From: Faecalibacterium sp. I4-1-79
Lineage (GTDB): Bacteria > Bacillota > Clostridia > Oscillospirales > Ruminococcaceae
Assembly (NCBI RefSeq): GCF_023347235.1
Contig: NZ_CP094467.1
Coordinates: 186,001 to 250,000 of the forward strand
Reading direction: 5' to 3'
DNA length: 64,000 bases
In this document: positions 43,661 to 54,187 of the stretch, in pieces
How positions within the stretch are numbered: the stretch's first letter is position 1
Layout of the letters: each line of letters begins with the position of its first letter
Program-made: the position numbers and the translations under genes
The notes under the pieces: generated by a model
Told to the model about the DNA's origin: nothing
Seen by the model: only the letters and a program-made list of their open reading frames with translations
Databases searched by the model: none

Positions 43661-45304
43661 TCAGACCTTCTCAGAGGGCTTGCTCAGGTCTACGCTGCGG
43701 ATGATCTTGCGCACCGGCAGGATGCTCTTGGCGTTCATGGACAGCTCGTCCACGCCCATGCGCAGGAAGGTCTCGGTCAGGGCGGTGTCGGCACCCAGCT
43801 CGCCGCAGATGCCCACCCAGATGCCGTGACGGTGACCGGCTTCAATGGTCATCTTGATGGCGCGCAGCACGGCGGGGTGGTGGGGGTTGAAGAAGGGCTC
43901 CAGCTTTGCGTTCTGGCGGTCCAGTGCGCAGGTGTACTGGGTCAGGTCGTTGGTGCCGATGGAGAAGAAGTCGCACTCAGCGGCCAGCTCGTCCGCGATG
44001 AGCACGGCGGCGGGGGTCTCGATCATGGTGCCTACTTCAATGTTCTGCCCCATCTTGACGCCCTCGGCGGCCAGCTCGGCGCGGCACTCTTCCAGAACAG
44101 CCTTTGCGTCCTGCAGCTCCCGCAGGCTGGTGATCATGGGGAACATGATGCTCATGTTGCCGTAGGCAGAAGCCCGCAGCAGCGCGCGCAGCTGGGTCTT
44201 GAAAAAGTCCTTGCGGGTCAGGCAGATGCGGATGGCGCGGTAGCCCAGTGCGGGGTTGTCCTCGTGATCCAGCTTCATATAATCCACGGTCTTGTCTGCG
44301 CCGATATCACAGGTGCGCACCACCACCTTGCGGGGGGCAAGGCTTTCCACCACCTGCTTGTAAGCCTCGAACTGGTAGTCCTCGGTGGGGAAGTCCTTGC
44401 AGTTCAGGTAGACGAACTCGGTGCGGAACAGACCCACGCCGCCGGCGTCGTTCTGCTGCACAGCACCCACATCGCCCATGCCGCCGATGTTGGCAAATAC
44501 GTTGATGGTCTTACCGTCCAGCGTGGTGTTGGGCTTGCCCTTCAGCTCCTGCAGCAGGGCCTGCTTTTTCTGGTCCTCCTGCTGGCGCTTTTTCAGGCTC
44601 TTGAGCAGGTCGGGGGTGGGGTCTACATACACACAGGCGTTGTAGCCGTCCACCACAGCCATCTTGCCGTCCCAGTCGTCCTGAATGTCCTTGCACTGGA
44701 TCAGGGCGGGGATGTTCATGCTGCGTGCCAGAATGGCGGTGTGGCTGTTGGAGCTGCCCTCGCGGGTGATGAAGCCCAGCAGCAGGCTTTTATCCATGCG
44801 CACGGTCTCGGAGGGAGCCAGATCCTCGGCTACCAGAATGCTGGGCTCGGTGCCCTGCAGGGAAGCGTTGTCCACGCCCTGCAGAATGTCCAGCATGGCC
44901 TGTGCAATGTCCAGAACATCGGCGCTGCGGGCCTGCAGATACGGGTCGTCCATGGCAGAGAACACCGCAGCCTGATTGTTGCCGGCGGTCTTGACGGCGT
45001 ACTCAGCGCACATCTTCTGCCCGTTGATGATCTCCTTGATGGCGTCCACAAAGTCGTCGTCATCCAGCATCATGGCGTGGATGTTGAACACCTCGGCAAT
45101 GTCCTCGCCGGCTTCTGCCAGTGCCTTTTCGTACAGGGCGGTCTGCTGCTCAATGGCCTTCTGGCGGGCAGCTTCAAAACGCTCCAGTTCTGCGGCAGTA
45201 TCTGCCACAGGAGCGGTGGAAATCGCGGTATCTTTTTTCTTGTAGATCTTCAGCTTGCCAATGGCGATGCCATTGAGCACGCTTTTGCCGGTGCCTACCT
45301 GCAT
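43661..45304 (-). CDS. ptsI: PTS Enzyme I (phosphoenolpyruvate-protein phosphotransferase)
   Basis: A 547-residue Enzyme I, which takes phosphate from PEP and passes it to HPr. The swivelling domain has the active His in EGSSNSHTAILARS; the PEP-binding barrel shows GVGLFRTEFVYL, VVVRTCDIGADK, NPALGYRAIR and the C-terminal GICGELGAD. The start at 45304 has AAGGAGAAC upstream; an earlier Met is not supported. It lies downstream of ptsH, separated by a terminator-like hairpin. Confidence 0.97.
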   Translation of the reverse strand: MQVGTGKSVLNGIAIGKLKIYKKKDTAISTAPVADTAAELERFEAARQKAIEQQTALYEKALAEAGEDIAEVFNIHAMMLDDDDFVDAIKEIINGQKMCAEYAVKTAGNNQAAVFSAMDDPYLQARSADVLDIAQAMLDILQGVDNASLQGTEPSILVAEDLAPSETVRMDKSLLLGFITREGSSNSHTAILARSMNIPALIQCKDIQDDWDGKMAVVDGYNACVYVDPTPDLLKSLKKRQQEDQKKQALLQELKGKPNTTLDGKTINVFANIGGMGDVGAVQQNDAGGVGLFRTEFVYLNCKDFPTEDYQFEAYKQVVESLAPRKVVVRTCDIGADKTVDYMKLDHEDNPALGYRAIRICLTRKDFFKTQLRALLRASAYGNMSIMFPMITSLRELQDAKAVLEECRAELAAEGVKMGQNIEVGTMIETPAAVLIADELAAECDFFSIGTNDLTQYTCALDRQNAKLEPFFNPHHPAVLRAIKMTIEAGHRHGIWVGICGELGADTALTETFLRMGVDELSMNAKSILPVRKIIRSVDLSKPSEKV

Positions 45305-45354
45305 AGCACGTTCTCCTTCCACTTACAGCCGGGCGTGCAGCGCCCGGCGTTTTT

Positions 45355-45390
45355 TCAAAAAAGCCCCCGCAGTTTCCCCGCGAGGGCTCG
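45355..45390 (-). terminator. terminator/attenuator between ptsH and ptsI
   Basis: On the minus strand GCCCTCGC pairs with GCGGGGGC and is followed by TTTTTT. A second hairpin GCCGGGCG/CGCCCGGC (45328-45348) lies just upstream of the ptsI ribosome site. Confidence 0.75.
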
Positions 45391-45406
45391 GCTTTTAAGC
45401 CGCGGC

Positions 45407-45664
45407 TCAGACGTTCTCGCTCAGGAACTTCTGGATGGCCTCTGCGGCTGCTTCTTCATCATCGCCCTCGACCTTGATGGTCACGGTCTCGCCCTGCTTG
45501 ACGCCCATGCCCATCAGAGCCATCAGCTTGCGCATATCGCAGCTCTTGCCGTCCTTCTCGAGGGTGGCGGTGCTTGCAAAGCCCTTCACGGTCTTGACCA
45601 GCAGGCCGGCGGGACGGGCATGGATGCCGCAGGCATCCTTAATAGTGTACTGAAATTCCTTCAT
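45407..45664 (-). CDS. ptsH: phosphocarrier protein HPr
   Basis: An 85-residue HPr. The catalytic His15 lies in ACGIHARPAG, as in all PTS HPr proteins. The regulatory region, however, reads KSCDMRKLMALMGMG, so the position of Ser46 (KSIM in Bacillus) is Lys46. This HPr should therefore not be a substrate of HPr kinase. ATG 45664 is chosen from AAGGAG spacing; ATG 45670 is too close. TATAAT on the minus strand at 45753-45758 is the likely -10. Confidence 0.95.
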   Translation of the reverse strand: MKEFQYTIKDACGIHARPAGLLVKTVKGFASTATLEKDGKSCDMRKLMALMGMGVKQGETVTIKVEGDDEEAAAEAIQKFLSENV

Positions 45665-45952
45665 AATCATTTTCTCCTTACTGGATCCCTCTGCCCGGGC
45701 TGCACATTCAGCCCCGGAACATGGCTTTGCCAACGGGGATCGGTATACTACTATTATAAACCTGTACCGGTTTTTTTGCACCGTTTCATATTGCCGATTT
45801 TTACAAGAATTTTTTGTTATATTTGAACATACGGATGCTACAAAAATCCGTGTTTTGTCTAATTTTTGTCGAATCGTTTGTAAAAACTAGGCAGTTTGTG
45901 CAACTGCCGGACAAGAGCTTAAAAAAGGTCGTTTTTCCCCCGAATGCTGTCC

Positions 45953-46606
45953 CTATTCCACGGGGTAGCCCTCCGCGTCCAGCGGCAGCTCGGTGTATGG
46001 CGCTGCCTGCGGGGCGGCTTCGGGCTCTGTCTCCGGTTCGCCGGAGGTCTGCTGTGCGGTGCTGTCGGTCAGCTGCTCGTCGTGCCGCTCGCCCCAGTCG
46101 CCGCTGTAATCCTCGCCGGAAGTTTGTTTTGCCAGCTCGTTCTGTGCGTCCTGCAGCCCCAGCACCGTGCCGGAGGGTTTTTCCAGCAGATACGCGCCCA
46201 CAGCCTTCTTTTTGTACACCAGCAGCACTCCGTAGCGGCTGGTCTCGCCGTTGCTTGCCGCCGGGAGCAGCGCCGACCATTTTTCCACCGTTTTGCCCTT
46301 GTAGCGGGCAAGATCCATGCCGCTTTGCTGCACCACCCCGTTGAAAGCGGAAAAGCTGTCGTCCCACTTGCGGGGAATTTTGACCTTATCCGCCGTGATG
46401 GACGCGCCGTCCACCTCCAGCCCGTAGCCGGTGAACCATGTCTGGATGTCCTGCGCACTTTCGATACGGTTCACCGGTGCAGCCACCGCCACCGTCCGGG
46501 TACTGATGAACCGCCCCAGCATGGCGCTGAACACCACCAGTGCGCAGCACGCCGCCCCTGCTCCCAGTTTTTTCAGGCTCGTTTTGCTCAGTGTGACCAC
46601 AAACAT
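45953..46606 (-). CDS. DUF4830 domain membrane-anchored protein
   Basis: A 217-residue protein with an N-terminal membrane segment (residues ~12-32). The extracytoplasmic domain has IQTWFTGYGLEVDG, KVKIPRKWDDSFSAFNGVVQ, GMDLARYKGKTVEKW and GVLLVYKKKAVGAYLLE, the pattern of DUF4830. A Glu/Pro-rich tail follows. Function unknown. The start has GGAGG upstream, and the longer open frame is discounted. Confidence 0.75.
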   Translation of the reverse strand: MFVVTLSKTSLKKLGAGAACCALVVFSAMLGRFISTRTVAVAAPVNRIESAQDIQTWFTGYGLEVDGASITADKVKIPRKWDDSFSAFNGVVQQSGMDLARYKGKTVEKWSALLPAASNGETSRYGVLLVYKKKAVGAYLLEKPSGTVLGLQDAQNELAKQTSGEDYSGDWGERHDEQLTDSTAQQTSGEPETEPEAAPQAAPYTELPLDAEGYPVE

Positions 46607-46698
46607 ATCCCCATGCCTCCCCGCCATTTGCGCTTGCATACTCTGCCACCAGCTTATGCACAAAAACAGGGAAGTATGCCCTGTTTTTGCGGCAGGGG

Positions 46699-46765
46699 GA
46701 CGATTTAGAATGTGCTCCGCTGCGCTCTGCACATCATCAGCGGAAGAATTATTTTAAATTTCGCG
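46699..46765 (+). repeat. ACGATTT element, copy 1
   Basis: It begins GACGATTTAGAATGTGC and ends near CGGAAGAATTATTTTAAATT, with CTCCGCTGCGC inside. The same sequence, inverted, is at 62697-62763, and its first ~20 bp recur at 63978-64000. Confidence 0.8.
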
Positions 46766-46820
46766 TTTGTCGCGCTCTGCGGAGCGCTCCAAACGCCTTT
46801 TCACGGAAGGGGTTTGGAAC

Positions 46821-47195
46821 GAACTCCCTCGGTCAAAACCTATCGGTTTTGCCAGCTCCCTCTGGGAGGGAGCCTTTGGCATGGTGGCAAGGTTTCCGAC
46901 TAAAGTGCAAAGTTTGCGGGAGTGTCCGCTCCCCCTTAGGGGAGCTGTCGCGTAGCGACTGAGGGGCTATAAATGGAGAAGCGAAAAAAGCGTTAAAGCG
47001 ATAGCGCCGACTGGCGCAGCGCTAGCTTTTTTGTGCTTCGACTTCTTCTTTAGGATTGTCAAGGGCGTGCAGCCCTTGGCCCGTTGCGGGGTGGGTGGAG
47101 TCCAGAGGTAGGGAGGGGGGAGTCGGAACACCCCTCCCTGCCTCTGGCCCAGCGGAGCGTCCCTGCACGCTGAAGGCAGGCAGAAACTTCCCCTG
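46821..47195 (-). repeat. dispersed intergenic element, copy D (inverted)
   Basis: On the minus strand the ~250-bp core runs from 47195 to 46926, followed by the GGCTCCCTC/GAGGGAGC module to 46821. It therefore has the same two-module layout as copies A and B. The gap 46607-47273 contains only this and the ACGATTT element; I see no gene in it. Confidence 0.9.
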
Positions 47196-47273
47196 TGAAG
47201 CGGAGCGCATTTAAAATCCTCCCACGGCAAGAAAAAAGCTGCTGCACAGGGCGTGTGCAGCAGCTTTTGGGTG

Positions 47274-48692
47274 TTACCCGATGTAGCTGATATTGGCGTC
47301 CAGCTCGCCGCTGTAACCGTTGATGCGGGCCTTCTCGGTGCCCTGCCACAGATCACAGCCGATGGGGCTGGAGGAGACGCCGTAGTGGGCGTTCCAGATG
47401 GTGTAGCGGCTGCGCAGGGTGTTGTAGTTCACCCGCTTGCGATACCATGTGGTGGAGGCGTACACGCCGGGCTTGTAGCCCAGCGCCTTCACCCGCTCGC
47501 AGAAGGCGATGGCGCACTTGGTACGGTCCTCAGCGCCCAGACCGTCGGCGCGGCCGGTGCCGCCCGGGGCGGTGGAAGCCTCGGTGTCGTAGAAGATGGG
47601 GTAGTCCAGCATCCGGCCGTTCAGCGCCCAGTTGCAGGCTTCGGCCTCCTCCTGCGCCTCGGCCTCGTTTACGGCCTGTGTAAAGAAATACACGCCCACC
47701 TTCAACCCCGCGTTGCGGGCGTTGGTGAAGTGCTCTTCGAACATAGGATCCTTGACCAGGTTTCCCGCAGCGCCGTAGCCCCGGTAGCCGATGCGGATGA
47801 TGACGAAGCTCACGCCGGATTTTTTGATCTTGTTCCAGTCCAGCCCGGACTGATACTTGGACACGTCGATGCCAAAGGTCACATTGTCCTGTTTAACGCC
47901 GTTGGCATCGAAATAATACAGCTTGCCGTCAATGGAGCGCAGCCCGGTGACCTTTTTGTTGGTGTTCTGCGCGTAGTAGTAGGTCTTGCCGTTCTCGGTG
48001 CGCCAGCCGGAGTAGGCCGGTTCCTCTTCCTTATCCTTGGTGCCGAACAGCCAGTTGAACAGCCAACGGAAAAAGCCGTTTTCATCGGTCAGGTCGATGC
48101 ACTGCGCCTCGGCATCCTCCAGCGCGCCGGAATCCAGCGCCTGCTGGATCTGCTCTGGGGTCAGCAGTACGCTGTCCTCCGGGGTGTACTGGGCAGCGGT
48201 GTCGTTCTGGGTGGTGTCGTCCGCTGCGGGAGCCTGCGGGTCCTGCGCGGCCAACTCCGGGGTCTCTTCCAGCAGTATGGCAGGGGAGTTCTCCTCTTCC
48301 AGTGCGGTATCCTCAGCGGGCTGTACCGGCGTTTCCGGTGCTTCAACAGCTTCTTCCGGCGCAGCCGGTGCAATTTCGGCGGTTTCCGGTTTTTCCGTTT
48401 GCGCCGGGGCGGGCTCAGCCTGCTGCGTGGTGCTTTCCGCTGCCTGTTCCGGGACGGCGGCCGTGCTCTCCGCTGCTGGAGCAGGGTCAGCCGCTGCCGG
48501 GCTGCTTGCCTGCGGTGCCTCGGCGGTAACATGGGGCACGACCGCACCCACGGTCAAAGTTTCCGGCTGTGCAGACAGCAGGGTCGCTGCTCCTGCGCCG
48601 CCCACAGCCAGAACCAGCGCCATGGTCAGCGCTGCAATGGTTGTCACCGCCTTGCGGCGGGCTGTGCCGGATCGGTCAAATCGCTTTTTCAT
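47274..48692 (-). CDS. GH25 lysozyme with cell-wall-binding repeats
   Basis: A 472-residue exported muramidase. A membrane/signal segment (residues ~18-40) is followed by a ~150-residue Glu/Pro/Ala-rich linker, then two choline-binding-like repeats (GWRTENGKTYYYAQNTNK, GLRSIDGKLYYFDANG). The GH25 domain begins with FGIDVSKYQSGLDWNKIK and includes VIIRIGYRGYG, MLDYPIFYDTE with catalytic acids, and ANISYIG at the end. It would cut peptidoglycan during growth or division. GGAGGCAGAG precedes the ATG. Confidence 0.92.
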   Translation of the reverse strand: MKKRFDRSGTARRKAVTTIAALTMALVLAVGGAGAATLLSAQPETLTVGAVVPHVTAEAPQASSPAAADPAPAAESTAAVPEQAAESTTQQAEPAPAQTEKPETAEIAPAAPEEAVEAPETPVQPAEDTALEEENSPAILLEETPELAAQDPQAPAADDTTQNDTAAQYTPEDSVLLTPEQIQQALDSGALEDAEAQCIDLTDENGFFRWLFNWLFGTKDKEEEPAYSGWRTENGKTYYYAQNTNKKVTGLRSIDGKLYYFDANGVKQDNVTFGIDVSKYQSGLDWNKIKKSGVSFVIIRIGYRGYGAAGNLVKDPMFEEHFTNARNAGLKVGVYFFTQAVNEAEAQEEAEACNWALNGRMLDYPIFYDTEASTAPGGTGRADGLGAEDRTKCAIAFCERVKALGYKPGVYASTTWYRKRVNYNTLRSRYTIWNAHYGVSSSPIGCDLWQGTEKARINGYSGELDANISYIG

Positions 48693-48999
48693 CTGTCGTC
48701 TCTGCCTCCGAATCTCCCGGTGGTGCAGCGCTGCGCTGCACCGGGTCTTTGCCCCTTGCCCGGGGCGGGCCCGCTTTTATTCCACGCCGCCCATGTGCTT
48801 ATGATAAAAAGGACGGCGGATGATAACTTTACGCTTCCTCTAGTATACACCCGCACGCGGGGAGCAGTCAACGGCACAGCGGGCTTCTACACAAATTCTC
48901 CACCGGGGCAGTGTGTCGGAAAATGTTCCAAATGAAATACGTTCCGACAGGGCAGAACATTGCACAAAGCCGAAATTTCACAATTTTTCCAGCAACCCC
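48693..48999. other. intergenic region between GH25 and IIC genes
   Basis: A strong hairpin CCCGGTGGTGCAGC/GCTGCACCGGG at 48715-48747 lies in the GH25 leader. I see no gene in the rest, which holds the divergent promoter region. Confidence 0.5.
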
Positions 49000-49028
49000 T
49001 TGCTGTCTTGACAGGTGTATGGTATGAT
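49000..49028 (+). promoter_or_regulatory. promoter of the PfoR-like IIC gene
   Basis: TTGCTG and TATGAT are 17 bp apart. A TTGACA also occurs in the spacer at 49008 but its spacing does not fit. Confidence 0.6.
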
Positions 49029-49083
49029 ACAGGACATACGTTCGTAACCTTAACGATCTGTTTTGGATAGAAAGGCAAGTTTT

Positions 49084-50142
49084 ATGTCGAAGCTGAAAGA
49101 ATTTTTGGCGCGGAAGGATATCGTCATCTCTCCGCAGCGTTACCTCATTGACGCACTGGGCGCAATGGCACAGGGCCTGTTCGCCAGTCTGCTCATCGGT
49201 ACCATCATCAAGACGGTGGGTCAGCAGACCGGTCTTGCACTGCTGGTGGATCTGGGCGGCTATGCCACGGCCATGAGCGGCCCCGCCATGGCCTGCGCCA
49301 TCGGCTGGGCACTGCATTGCCCGCCGCTGGTGCTGTTCAGCCTGATCACCGTGGGCTACTCGGCCAATGCGCTGGGCGGTGCAGGCGGCCCGCTGGCCGT
49401 GCTCATCATTGCCATTGTGGCAGCAGAGCTGGGCAAGGCGGTAAGCAAGGAGACCAAGGTGGACATCCTTGTTACCCCGCTGGTGACCATTTTTGCGGGC
49501 GTCGGGCTTTCCATGCTCATCGCCGCCCCCATCGGCGCAGCCGCAAGTCAGGTGGGCACCCTGATTATGTGGGCCACCGAGCAGGCTCCGCTGGTCATGG
49601 GCATTCTGGTGTCGGTCATCGTGGGCGTGGCACTGACCCTGCCCATCTCCTCTGCCGCCATCTGCGCCGCACTGGGTCTGACCGGCCTTGCAGGCGGCGC
49701 TGCCGTGGCAGGCTGCTGCGCCCAGATGGTGGGCTTTGCCGTGATGAGCTACAAGGAGAACGGTGTGGGCGGCCTTGTCAGTCAGGGGCTGGGCACCAGT
49801 ATGCTGCAGATGGGCAATATCATCAAGAACCCCCGCATCTGGATCGCCCCCACGCTGGCAAGTGCCATCACCGGCCCGCTGGCTACCTGCCTGTTCCACT
49901 TTGAGATGAACGGCGCGGCGGTCTCCTCCGGCATGGGCACCTGCGGTCTGGTGGGTCAGATCGGCGTCTACACCGGCTGGGTCAGCGATATTGCCGCCGG
50001 TACCAAGGCTGCCATCACCCCCATGGACTGGGCCGCCATGGTGCTGCTGTGCTTTGTGCTGCCCGCCGTGCTCAGCGTAGTGTTCTGCGAGGTGGAGCGC
50101 AAGCTGGGCTGGATCAAGGACGGCGATTTGAAGCTGAACTAA
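49084..50142 (+). CDS. PfoR-type PTS IIC-like membrane protein
   Basis: A 352-residue polytopic protein of the PTS_IIC_2/PfoR family. Signatures are ARKDIVISPQRYLIDALGAM, GPAMACAIGWALHCPPLVLF and GTCGLVGQIGVYTGW. Members lack IIA and IIB domains and their substrates are mostly unknown; PfoR was first described as a regulator of perfringolysin, so a direct sugar-transport role is not assured. ATG 49084 follows AAAGGCAAG; the TTG at 49063 is less likely. It ends in a strong terminator. Confidence 0.8.
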   Translation: MSKLKEFLARKDIVISPQRYLIDALGAMAQGLFASLLIGTIIKTVGQQTGLALLVDLGGYATAMSGPAMACAIGWALHCPPLVLFSLITVGYSANALGGAGGPLAVLIIAIVAAELGKAVSKETKVDILVTPLVTIFAGVGLSMLIAAPIGAAASQVGTLIMWATEQAPLVMGILVSVIVGVALTLPISSAAICAALGLTGLAGGAAVAGCCAQMVGFAVMSYKENGVGGLVSQGLGTSMLQMGNIIKNPRIWIAPTLASAITGPLATCLFHFEMNGAAVSSGMGTCGLVGQIGVYTGWVSDIAAGTKAAITPMDWAAMVLLCFVLPAVLSVVFCEVERKLGWIKDGDLKLN

Positions 50143-50154
50143 ATAGTTATAGTT

Positions 50155-50190
50155 AAACCACCGGAGCGTCTGCGGATGCTCCGGTGGTTT
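50155..50190 (+). terminator. terminator after the IIC gene
   Basis: AAACCACCGGAGC pairs with GCTCCGGTGGTTT. Confidence 0.88.
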
Positions 50191-50261
50191 ATTTCTCTCT
50201 CTCTAACCCCATGAAAAAATACACTCAAATTGCATAAAAAGCGCATATATTTAAAAACATT

Positions 50262-50433
50262 TGAATAAAGATACAGATTAAACCAAAAGAAAAGCGAAAC
50301 GGGCGCTATGTTTGGCAGTTTTTAGCATTGACGGAAAACCCGCGCTGCGTATAATAAAAGCATCAACCGCAAACGAAAGACAGAGGATGCGAAGGGAAAT
50401 GCGCATCAGAGAACAAAAGTGTATTTTTATTAA
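50262..50433 (+). promoter_or_regulatory. argG promoter with candidate ARG boxes
   Basis: TTGACG (50328-50333) and TATAAT (50350-50355) are 16 bp apart. TGAATAAAGATACA at 50262-50275 matches the ArgR box TGAATwwwwATTCA at 12 of 14 positions, and TGTATTTTTATTAA at 50420-50433 matches nearly as well. ArgR repression by arginine is inferred. The 305-bp gap holds no gene. Confidence 0.5.
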
Positions 50434-50448
50434 AGGAGCGCGTTTATC

Positions 50449-51681
50449 ATGAAAAAGGAAAACATCAAAAAAGTTGTGCTGGCTTACTCCGGCGGTCTGG
50501 ATACCTCCATCATCATTCCCTGGCTGAAGGAAAACTACAACAACTGCGAGGTCGTTGCTGTTTCCGGTGACGTGGGTCAGGGCACCGAGCTGGACGGTCT
50601 GGAAGAAAAGGCCAAGGCTACCGGCGCATCCAAGCTGTATGTGCTGGACCTGAAGAAGGACTTTGTGGAGAACTACATCTTCCCCACCCTGAAGTTCGGC
50701 GCGAAGTACGAGGACTACCTGCTGGGCACCAGCTTTGCACGTCCGTGCATCGCCAAGGCACTGGCTGATATCGCCATCAAGGAAGGTGCAGATGCCATCT
50801 GCCACGGCTGCACCGGCAAGGGCAACGATCAGGTGCGTTTTGAACTGACCCTCAAGGCCCTGTGCCCGGATATGGCCATCATCGCTCCGTGGCGTGAGTG
50901 GGACATCGAGAGCCGTGACGAGGAGATCGACTACGCCGAGGCGCACAACATCCCCCTGAAGATCAACCGTGAGACCAACTACTCCAAGGACAAGAACCTG
51001 TGGCATCTGAGCCACGAGGGTCTGGATCTGGAGAACCCCGCCAACGAGCCCCAGTACAATAAGCCCGGCTTTCTGGAGCTGGGTGTCAGCCCCGAGCAGG
51101 CACCCGATGTTCCTACCTATGTGACCATCCACTTTGAAAAGGGCGTTCCCACCGCTGTGGACGGCAAGGAGATGGGCGCTGTGGAGCTGGTGGAGTACCT
51201 GAACCAGCTGGGCGGTGCAAACGGCATCGGTCTGCTGGACATTGTGGAGAACCGTCTGGTGGGCATGAAGAGCCGCGGCGTGTACGAGACCCCCGGCGGC
51301 GCCATCCTGTACAAGGCCATCGACGTGCTGGAGACCATCACGCTGGATAAGGAGAGCGCTCACTTCAAGGCACAGCTGGCACAGAAGTACGCCGATATCG
51401 TGTACAACGGCCAGTGGTTCACCCCGCTGCGCGAGGCACTGGATGCCTTTGCCGACAGCCTTGAGAAGACTGTGACCGGCGATGTCAAGCTGAAGCTCTA
51501 CAAGGGCAACATGATCAACGCCGGTGTCACCTCTCCGTACACCCTGTACGATGAGCAGACCGCTTCCTTCGGCGTCGATAAGGATTACGACCAGTCCGAT
51601 GCCACCGGCTTCATCAACCTGTTCGGCCTGTCCATCAAGGAGCGCGCAAAGCTGTCCAAGAGCTGGCCGGAGGTCAAGTAA
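50449..51681 (+). CDS. argG: argininosuccinate synthase
   Basis: A 410-residue enzyme joining citrulline and aspartate with ATP. The N-type ATP-pyrophosphatase loop is [17 protein letters not shown]. Other blocks are [30 protein letters not shown] and [15 protein letters not shown]. Length is normal. AAAGGAG precedes the ATG. It is the first gene of argG-H-C-J-B-D-F, with a ~100-nt leader. Confidence 0.98.
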   Translation: MKKENIKKVVLAYSGGLDTSIIIPWLKENYNNCEVVAVSGDVGQGTELDGLEEKAKATGASKLYVLDLKKDFVENYIFPTLKFGAKYEDYLLGTSFARPCIAKALADIAIKEGADAICHGCTGKGNDQVRFELTLKALCPDMAIIAPWREWDIESRDEEIDYAEAHNIPLKINRETNYSKDKNLWHLSHEGLDLENPANEPQYNKPGFLELGVSPEQAPDVPTYVTIHFEKGVPTAVDGKEMGAVELVEYLNQLGGANGIGLLDIVENRLVGMKSRGVYETPGGAILYKAIDVLETITLDKESAHFKAQLAQKYADIVYNGQWFTPLREALDAFADSLEKTVTGDVKLKLYKGNMINAGVTSPYTLYDEQTASFGVDKDYDQSDATGFINLFGLSIKERAKLSKSWPEVK

Positions 51682-51815
51682 TCGCAACATTTTCGACTGC
51701 GTGTGTTTTCACACTTTCACACGCGGGTTCTCACACCGGCATCGTTGCCGGCGGCACCGCCGCAGGAGCGTTTTCCCCTGCGGCGGCTTTGCCGTTTTTA
51801 TAAGGAGTTTATATT

Positions 51816-53212
<1,397 letters not shown>

Positions 53213-53216
<4 letters not shown>

Positions 53217-54154
53217 AGGTAAAGGTGTTTATTGATGGCTCTTCCGGCACCACCGGCCTGCGCATCGCCGACCGTCTGGCCGAACGCCCGGAGATCGAAC
53301 TGCTGTCCATCTCCGCCGAAGGGCGCAAGGACGTGCACGAGCGGGCAAAGGTCATCAATTCTGCCGACCTTGCCTTCCTCTGCCTGCCGGATGCGGCTTC
53401 TAAAGAAGTCATGCCCCTGCTGCGCCCGGACGTGAAGGTGCTGGACACCTCCACCGCCTTCCGCACCGATGCCGCATGGGACTACGGCTTCCCGGAGCTG
53501 AAGGGACAAAAGGAAAAAATTCAGAACTCTTACCGCGTGGCAGTGCCCGGCTGCTATGCCAGCGGCTTTATCAGCATCGCCCGCCCGCTGGTGGAGCTGG
53601 GGCTGGTGCCGCAAAGCTACCCCTTCAGCTGCACCGGCATCTCCGGCTACTCCGGCGGCGGCAAAAAGATGATCGCGGACTACGAAAGTCCCGACCGCCC
53701 GGCGCACAGCAAGCTGGATGCGCCCAAGAGCTACGGCCTGAGCCTTGGCCACAAGCACCTGCCGGAGATGCAGAAGATCAGTGGCCTTGCGCACACGCCG
53801 ATGTTCGTGCCGGTGGTGTGTGACTACTACTGCGGGATGCAGGTGCTGGTGCCGCTGGATCTTACCCTTGCGGGCACGACTGCCGAGGCCGTGGCTGCCG
53901 CTCTTGCGGACTACTACAAGGACGCTGCCACCGTCAAGGTGCACGGCCTGAACGAGCCGCTGCCGGAAAACGGTCTGTACTCCAATGCCATGGCGGGCAC
54001 CGACCGCATGGAGCTGTACCTGACCGTGAACGCCGCCGGAGATCAGATGATGCTGGTCTCGCTGTTTGATAATCTGGGCAAAGGCTCCTCCGGTGCCGCC
54101 GTCCAGTGCATGAACCTGATGCTGGGTCTGGAAGAGACCAAAGGGTTGGAATAA
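53213..54154 (+). CDS. argC: N-acetyl-gamma-glutamyl-phosphate reductase (type 2)
   Basis: A 313-residue NADPH-dependent reductase of arginine biosynthesis. KVFIDGSSGTTGLRIADRLA is the nucleotide-binding start and VAVPGCYASGFISIARPL contains the catalytic Cys. The short length and the FIDGSSGTTGL start fit the type 2 AGPR class rather than the ~345-residue type 1. The ATG overlaps the argH stop; a further upstream start would overlap more and is not needed. Confidence 0.95.
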
Positions 54155-54187
54155 ACTTGTTTTTCTTTGTGGGAAAGGAAAATCGTT

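Noticed and set aside
43826-45826. 666-codon open frame on the plus strand
   Set aside because: Antisense to ptsI and ptsH.
49008-49028. TTGACA at 49008 paired with TATGAT
   Set aside because: Spacer would be only 9 bp; TTGCTG at 49000 with 17 bp fits better.
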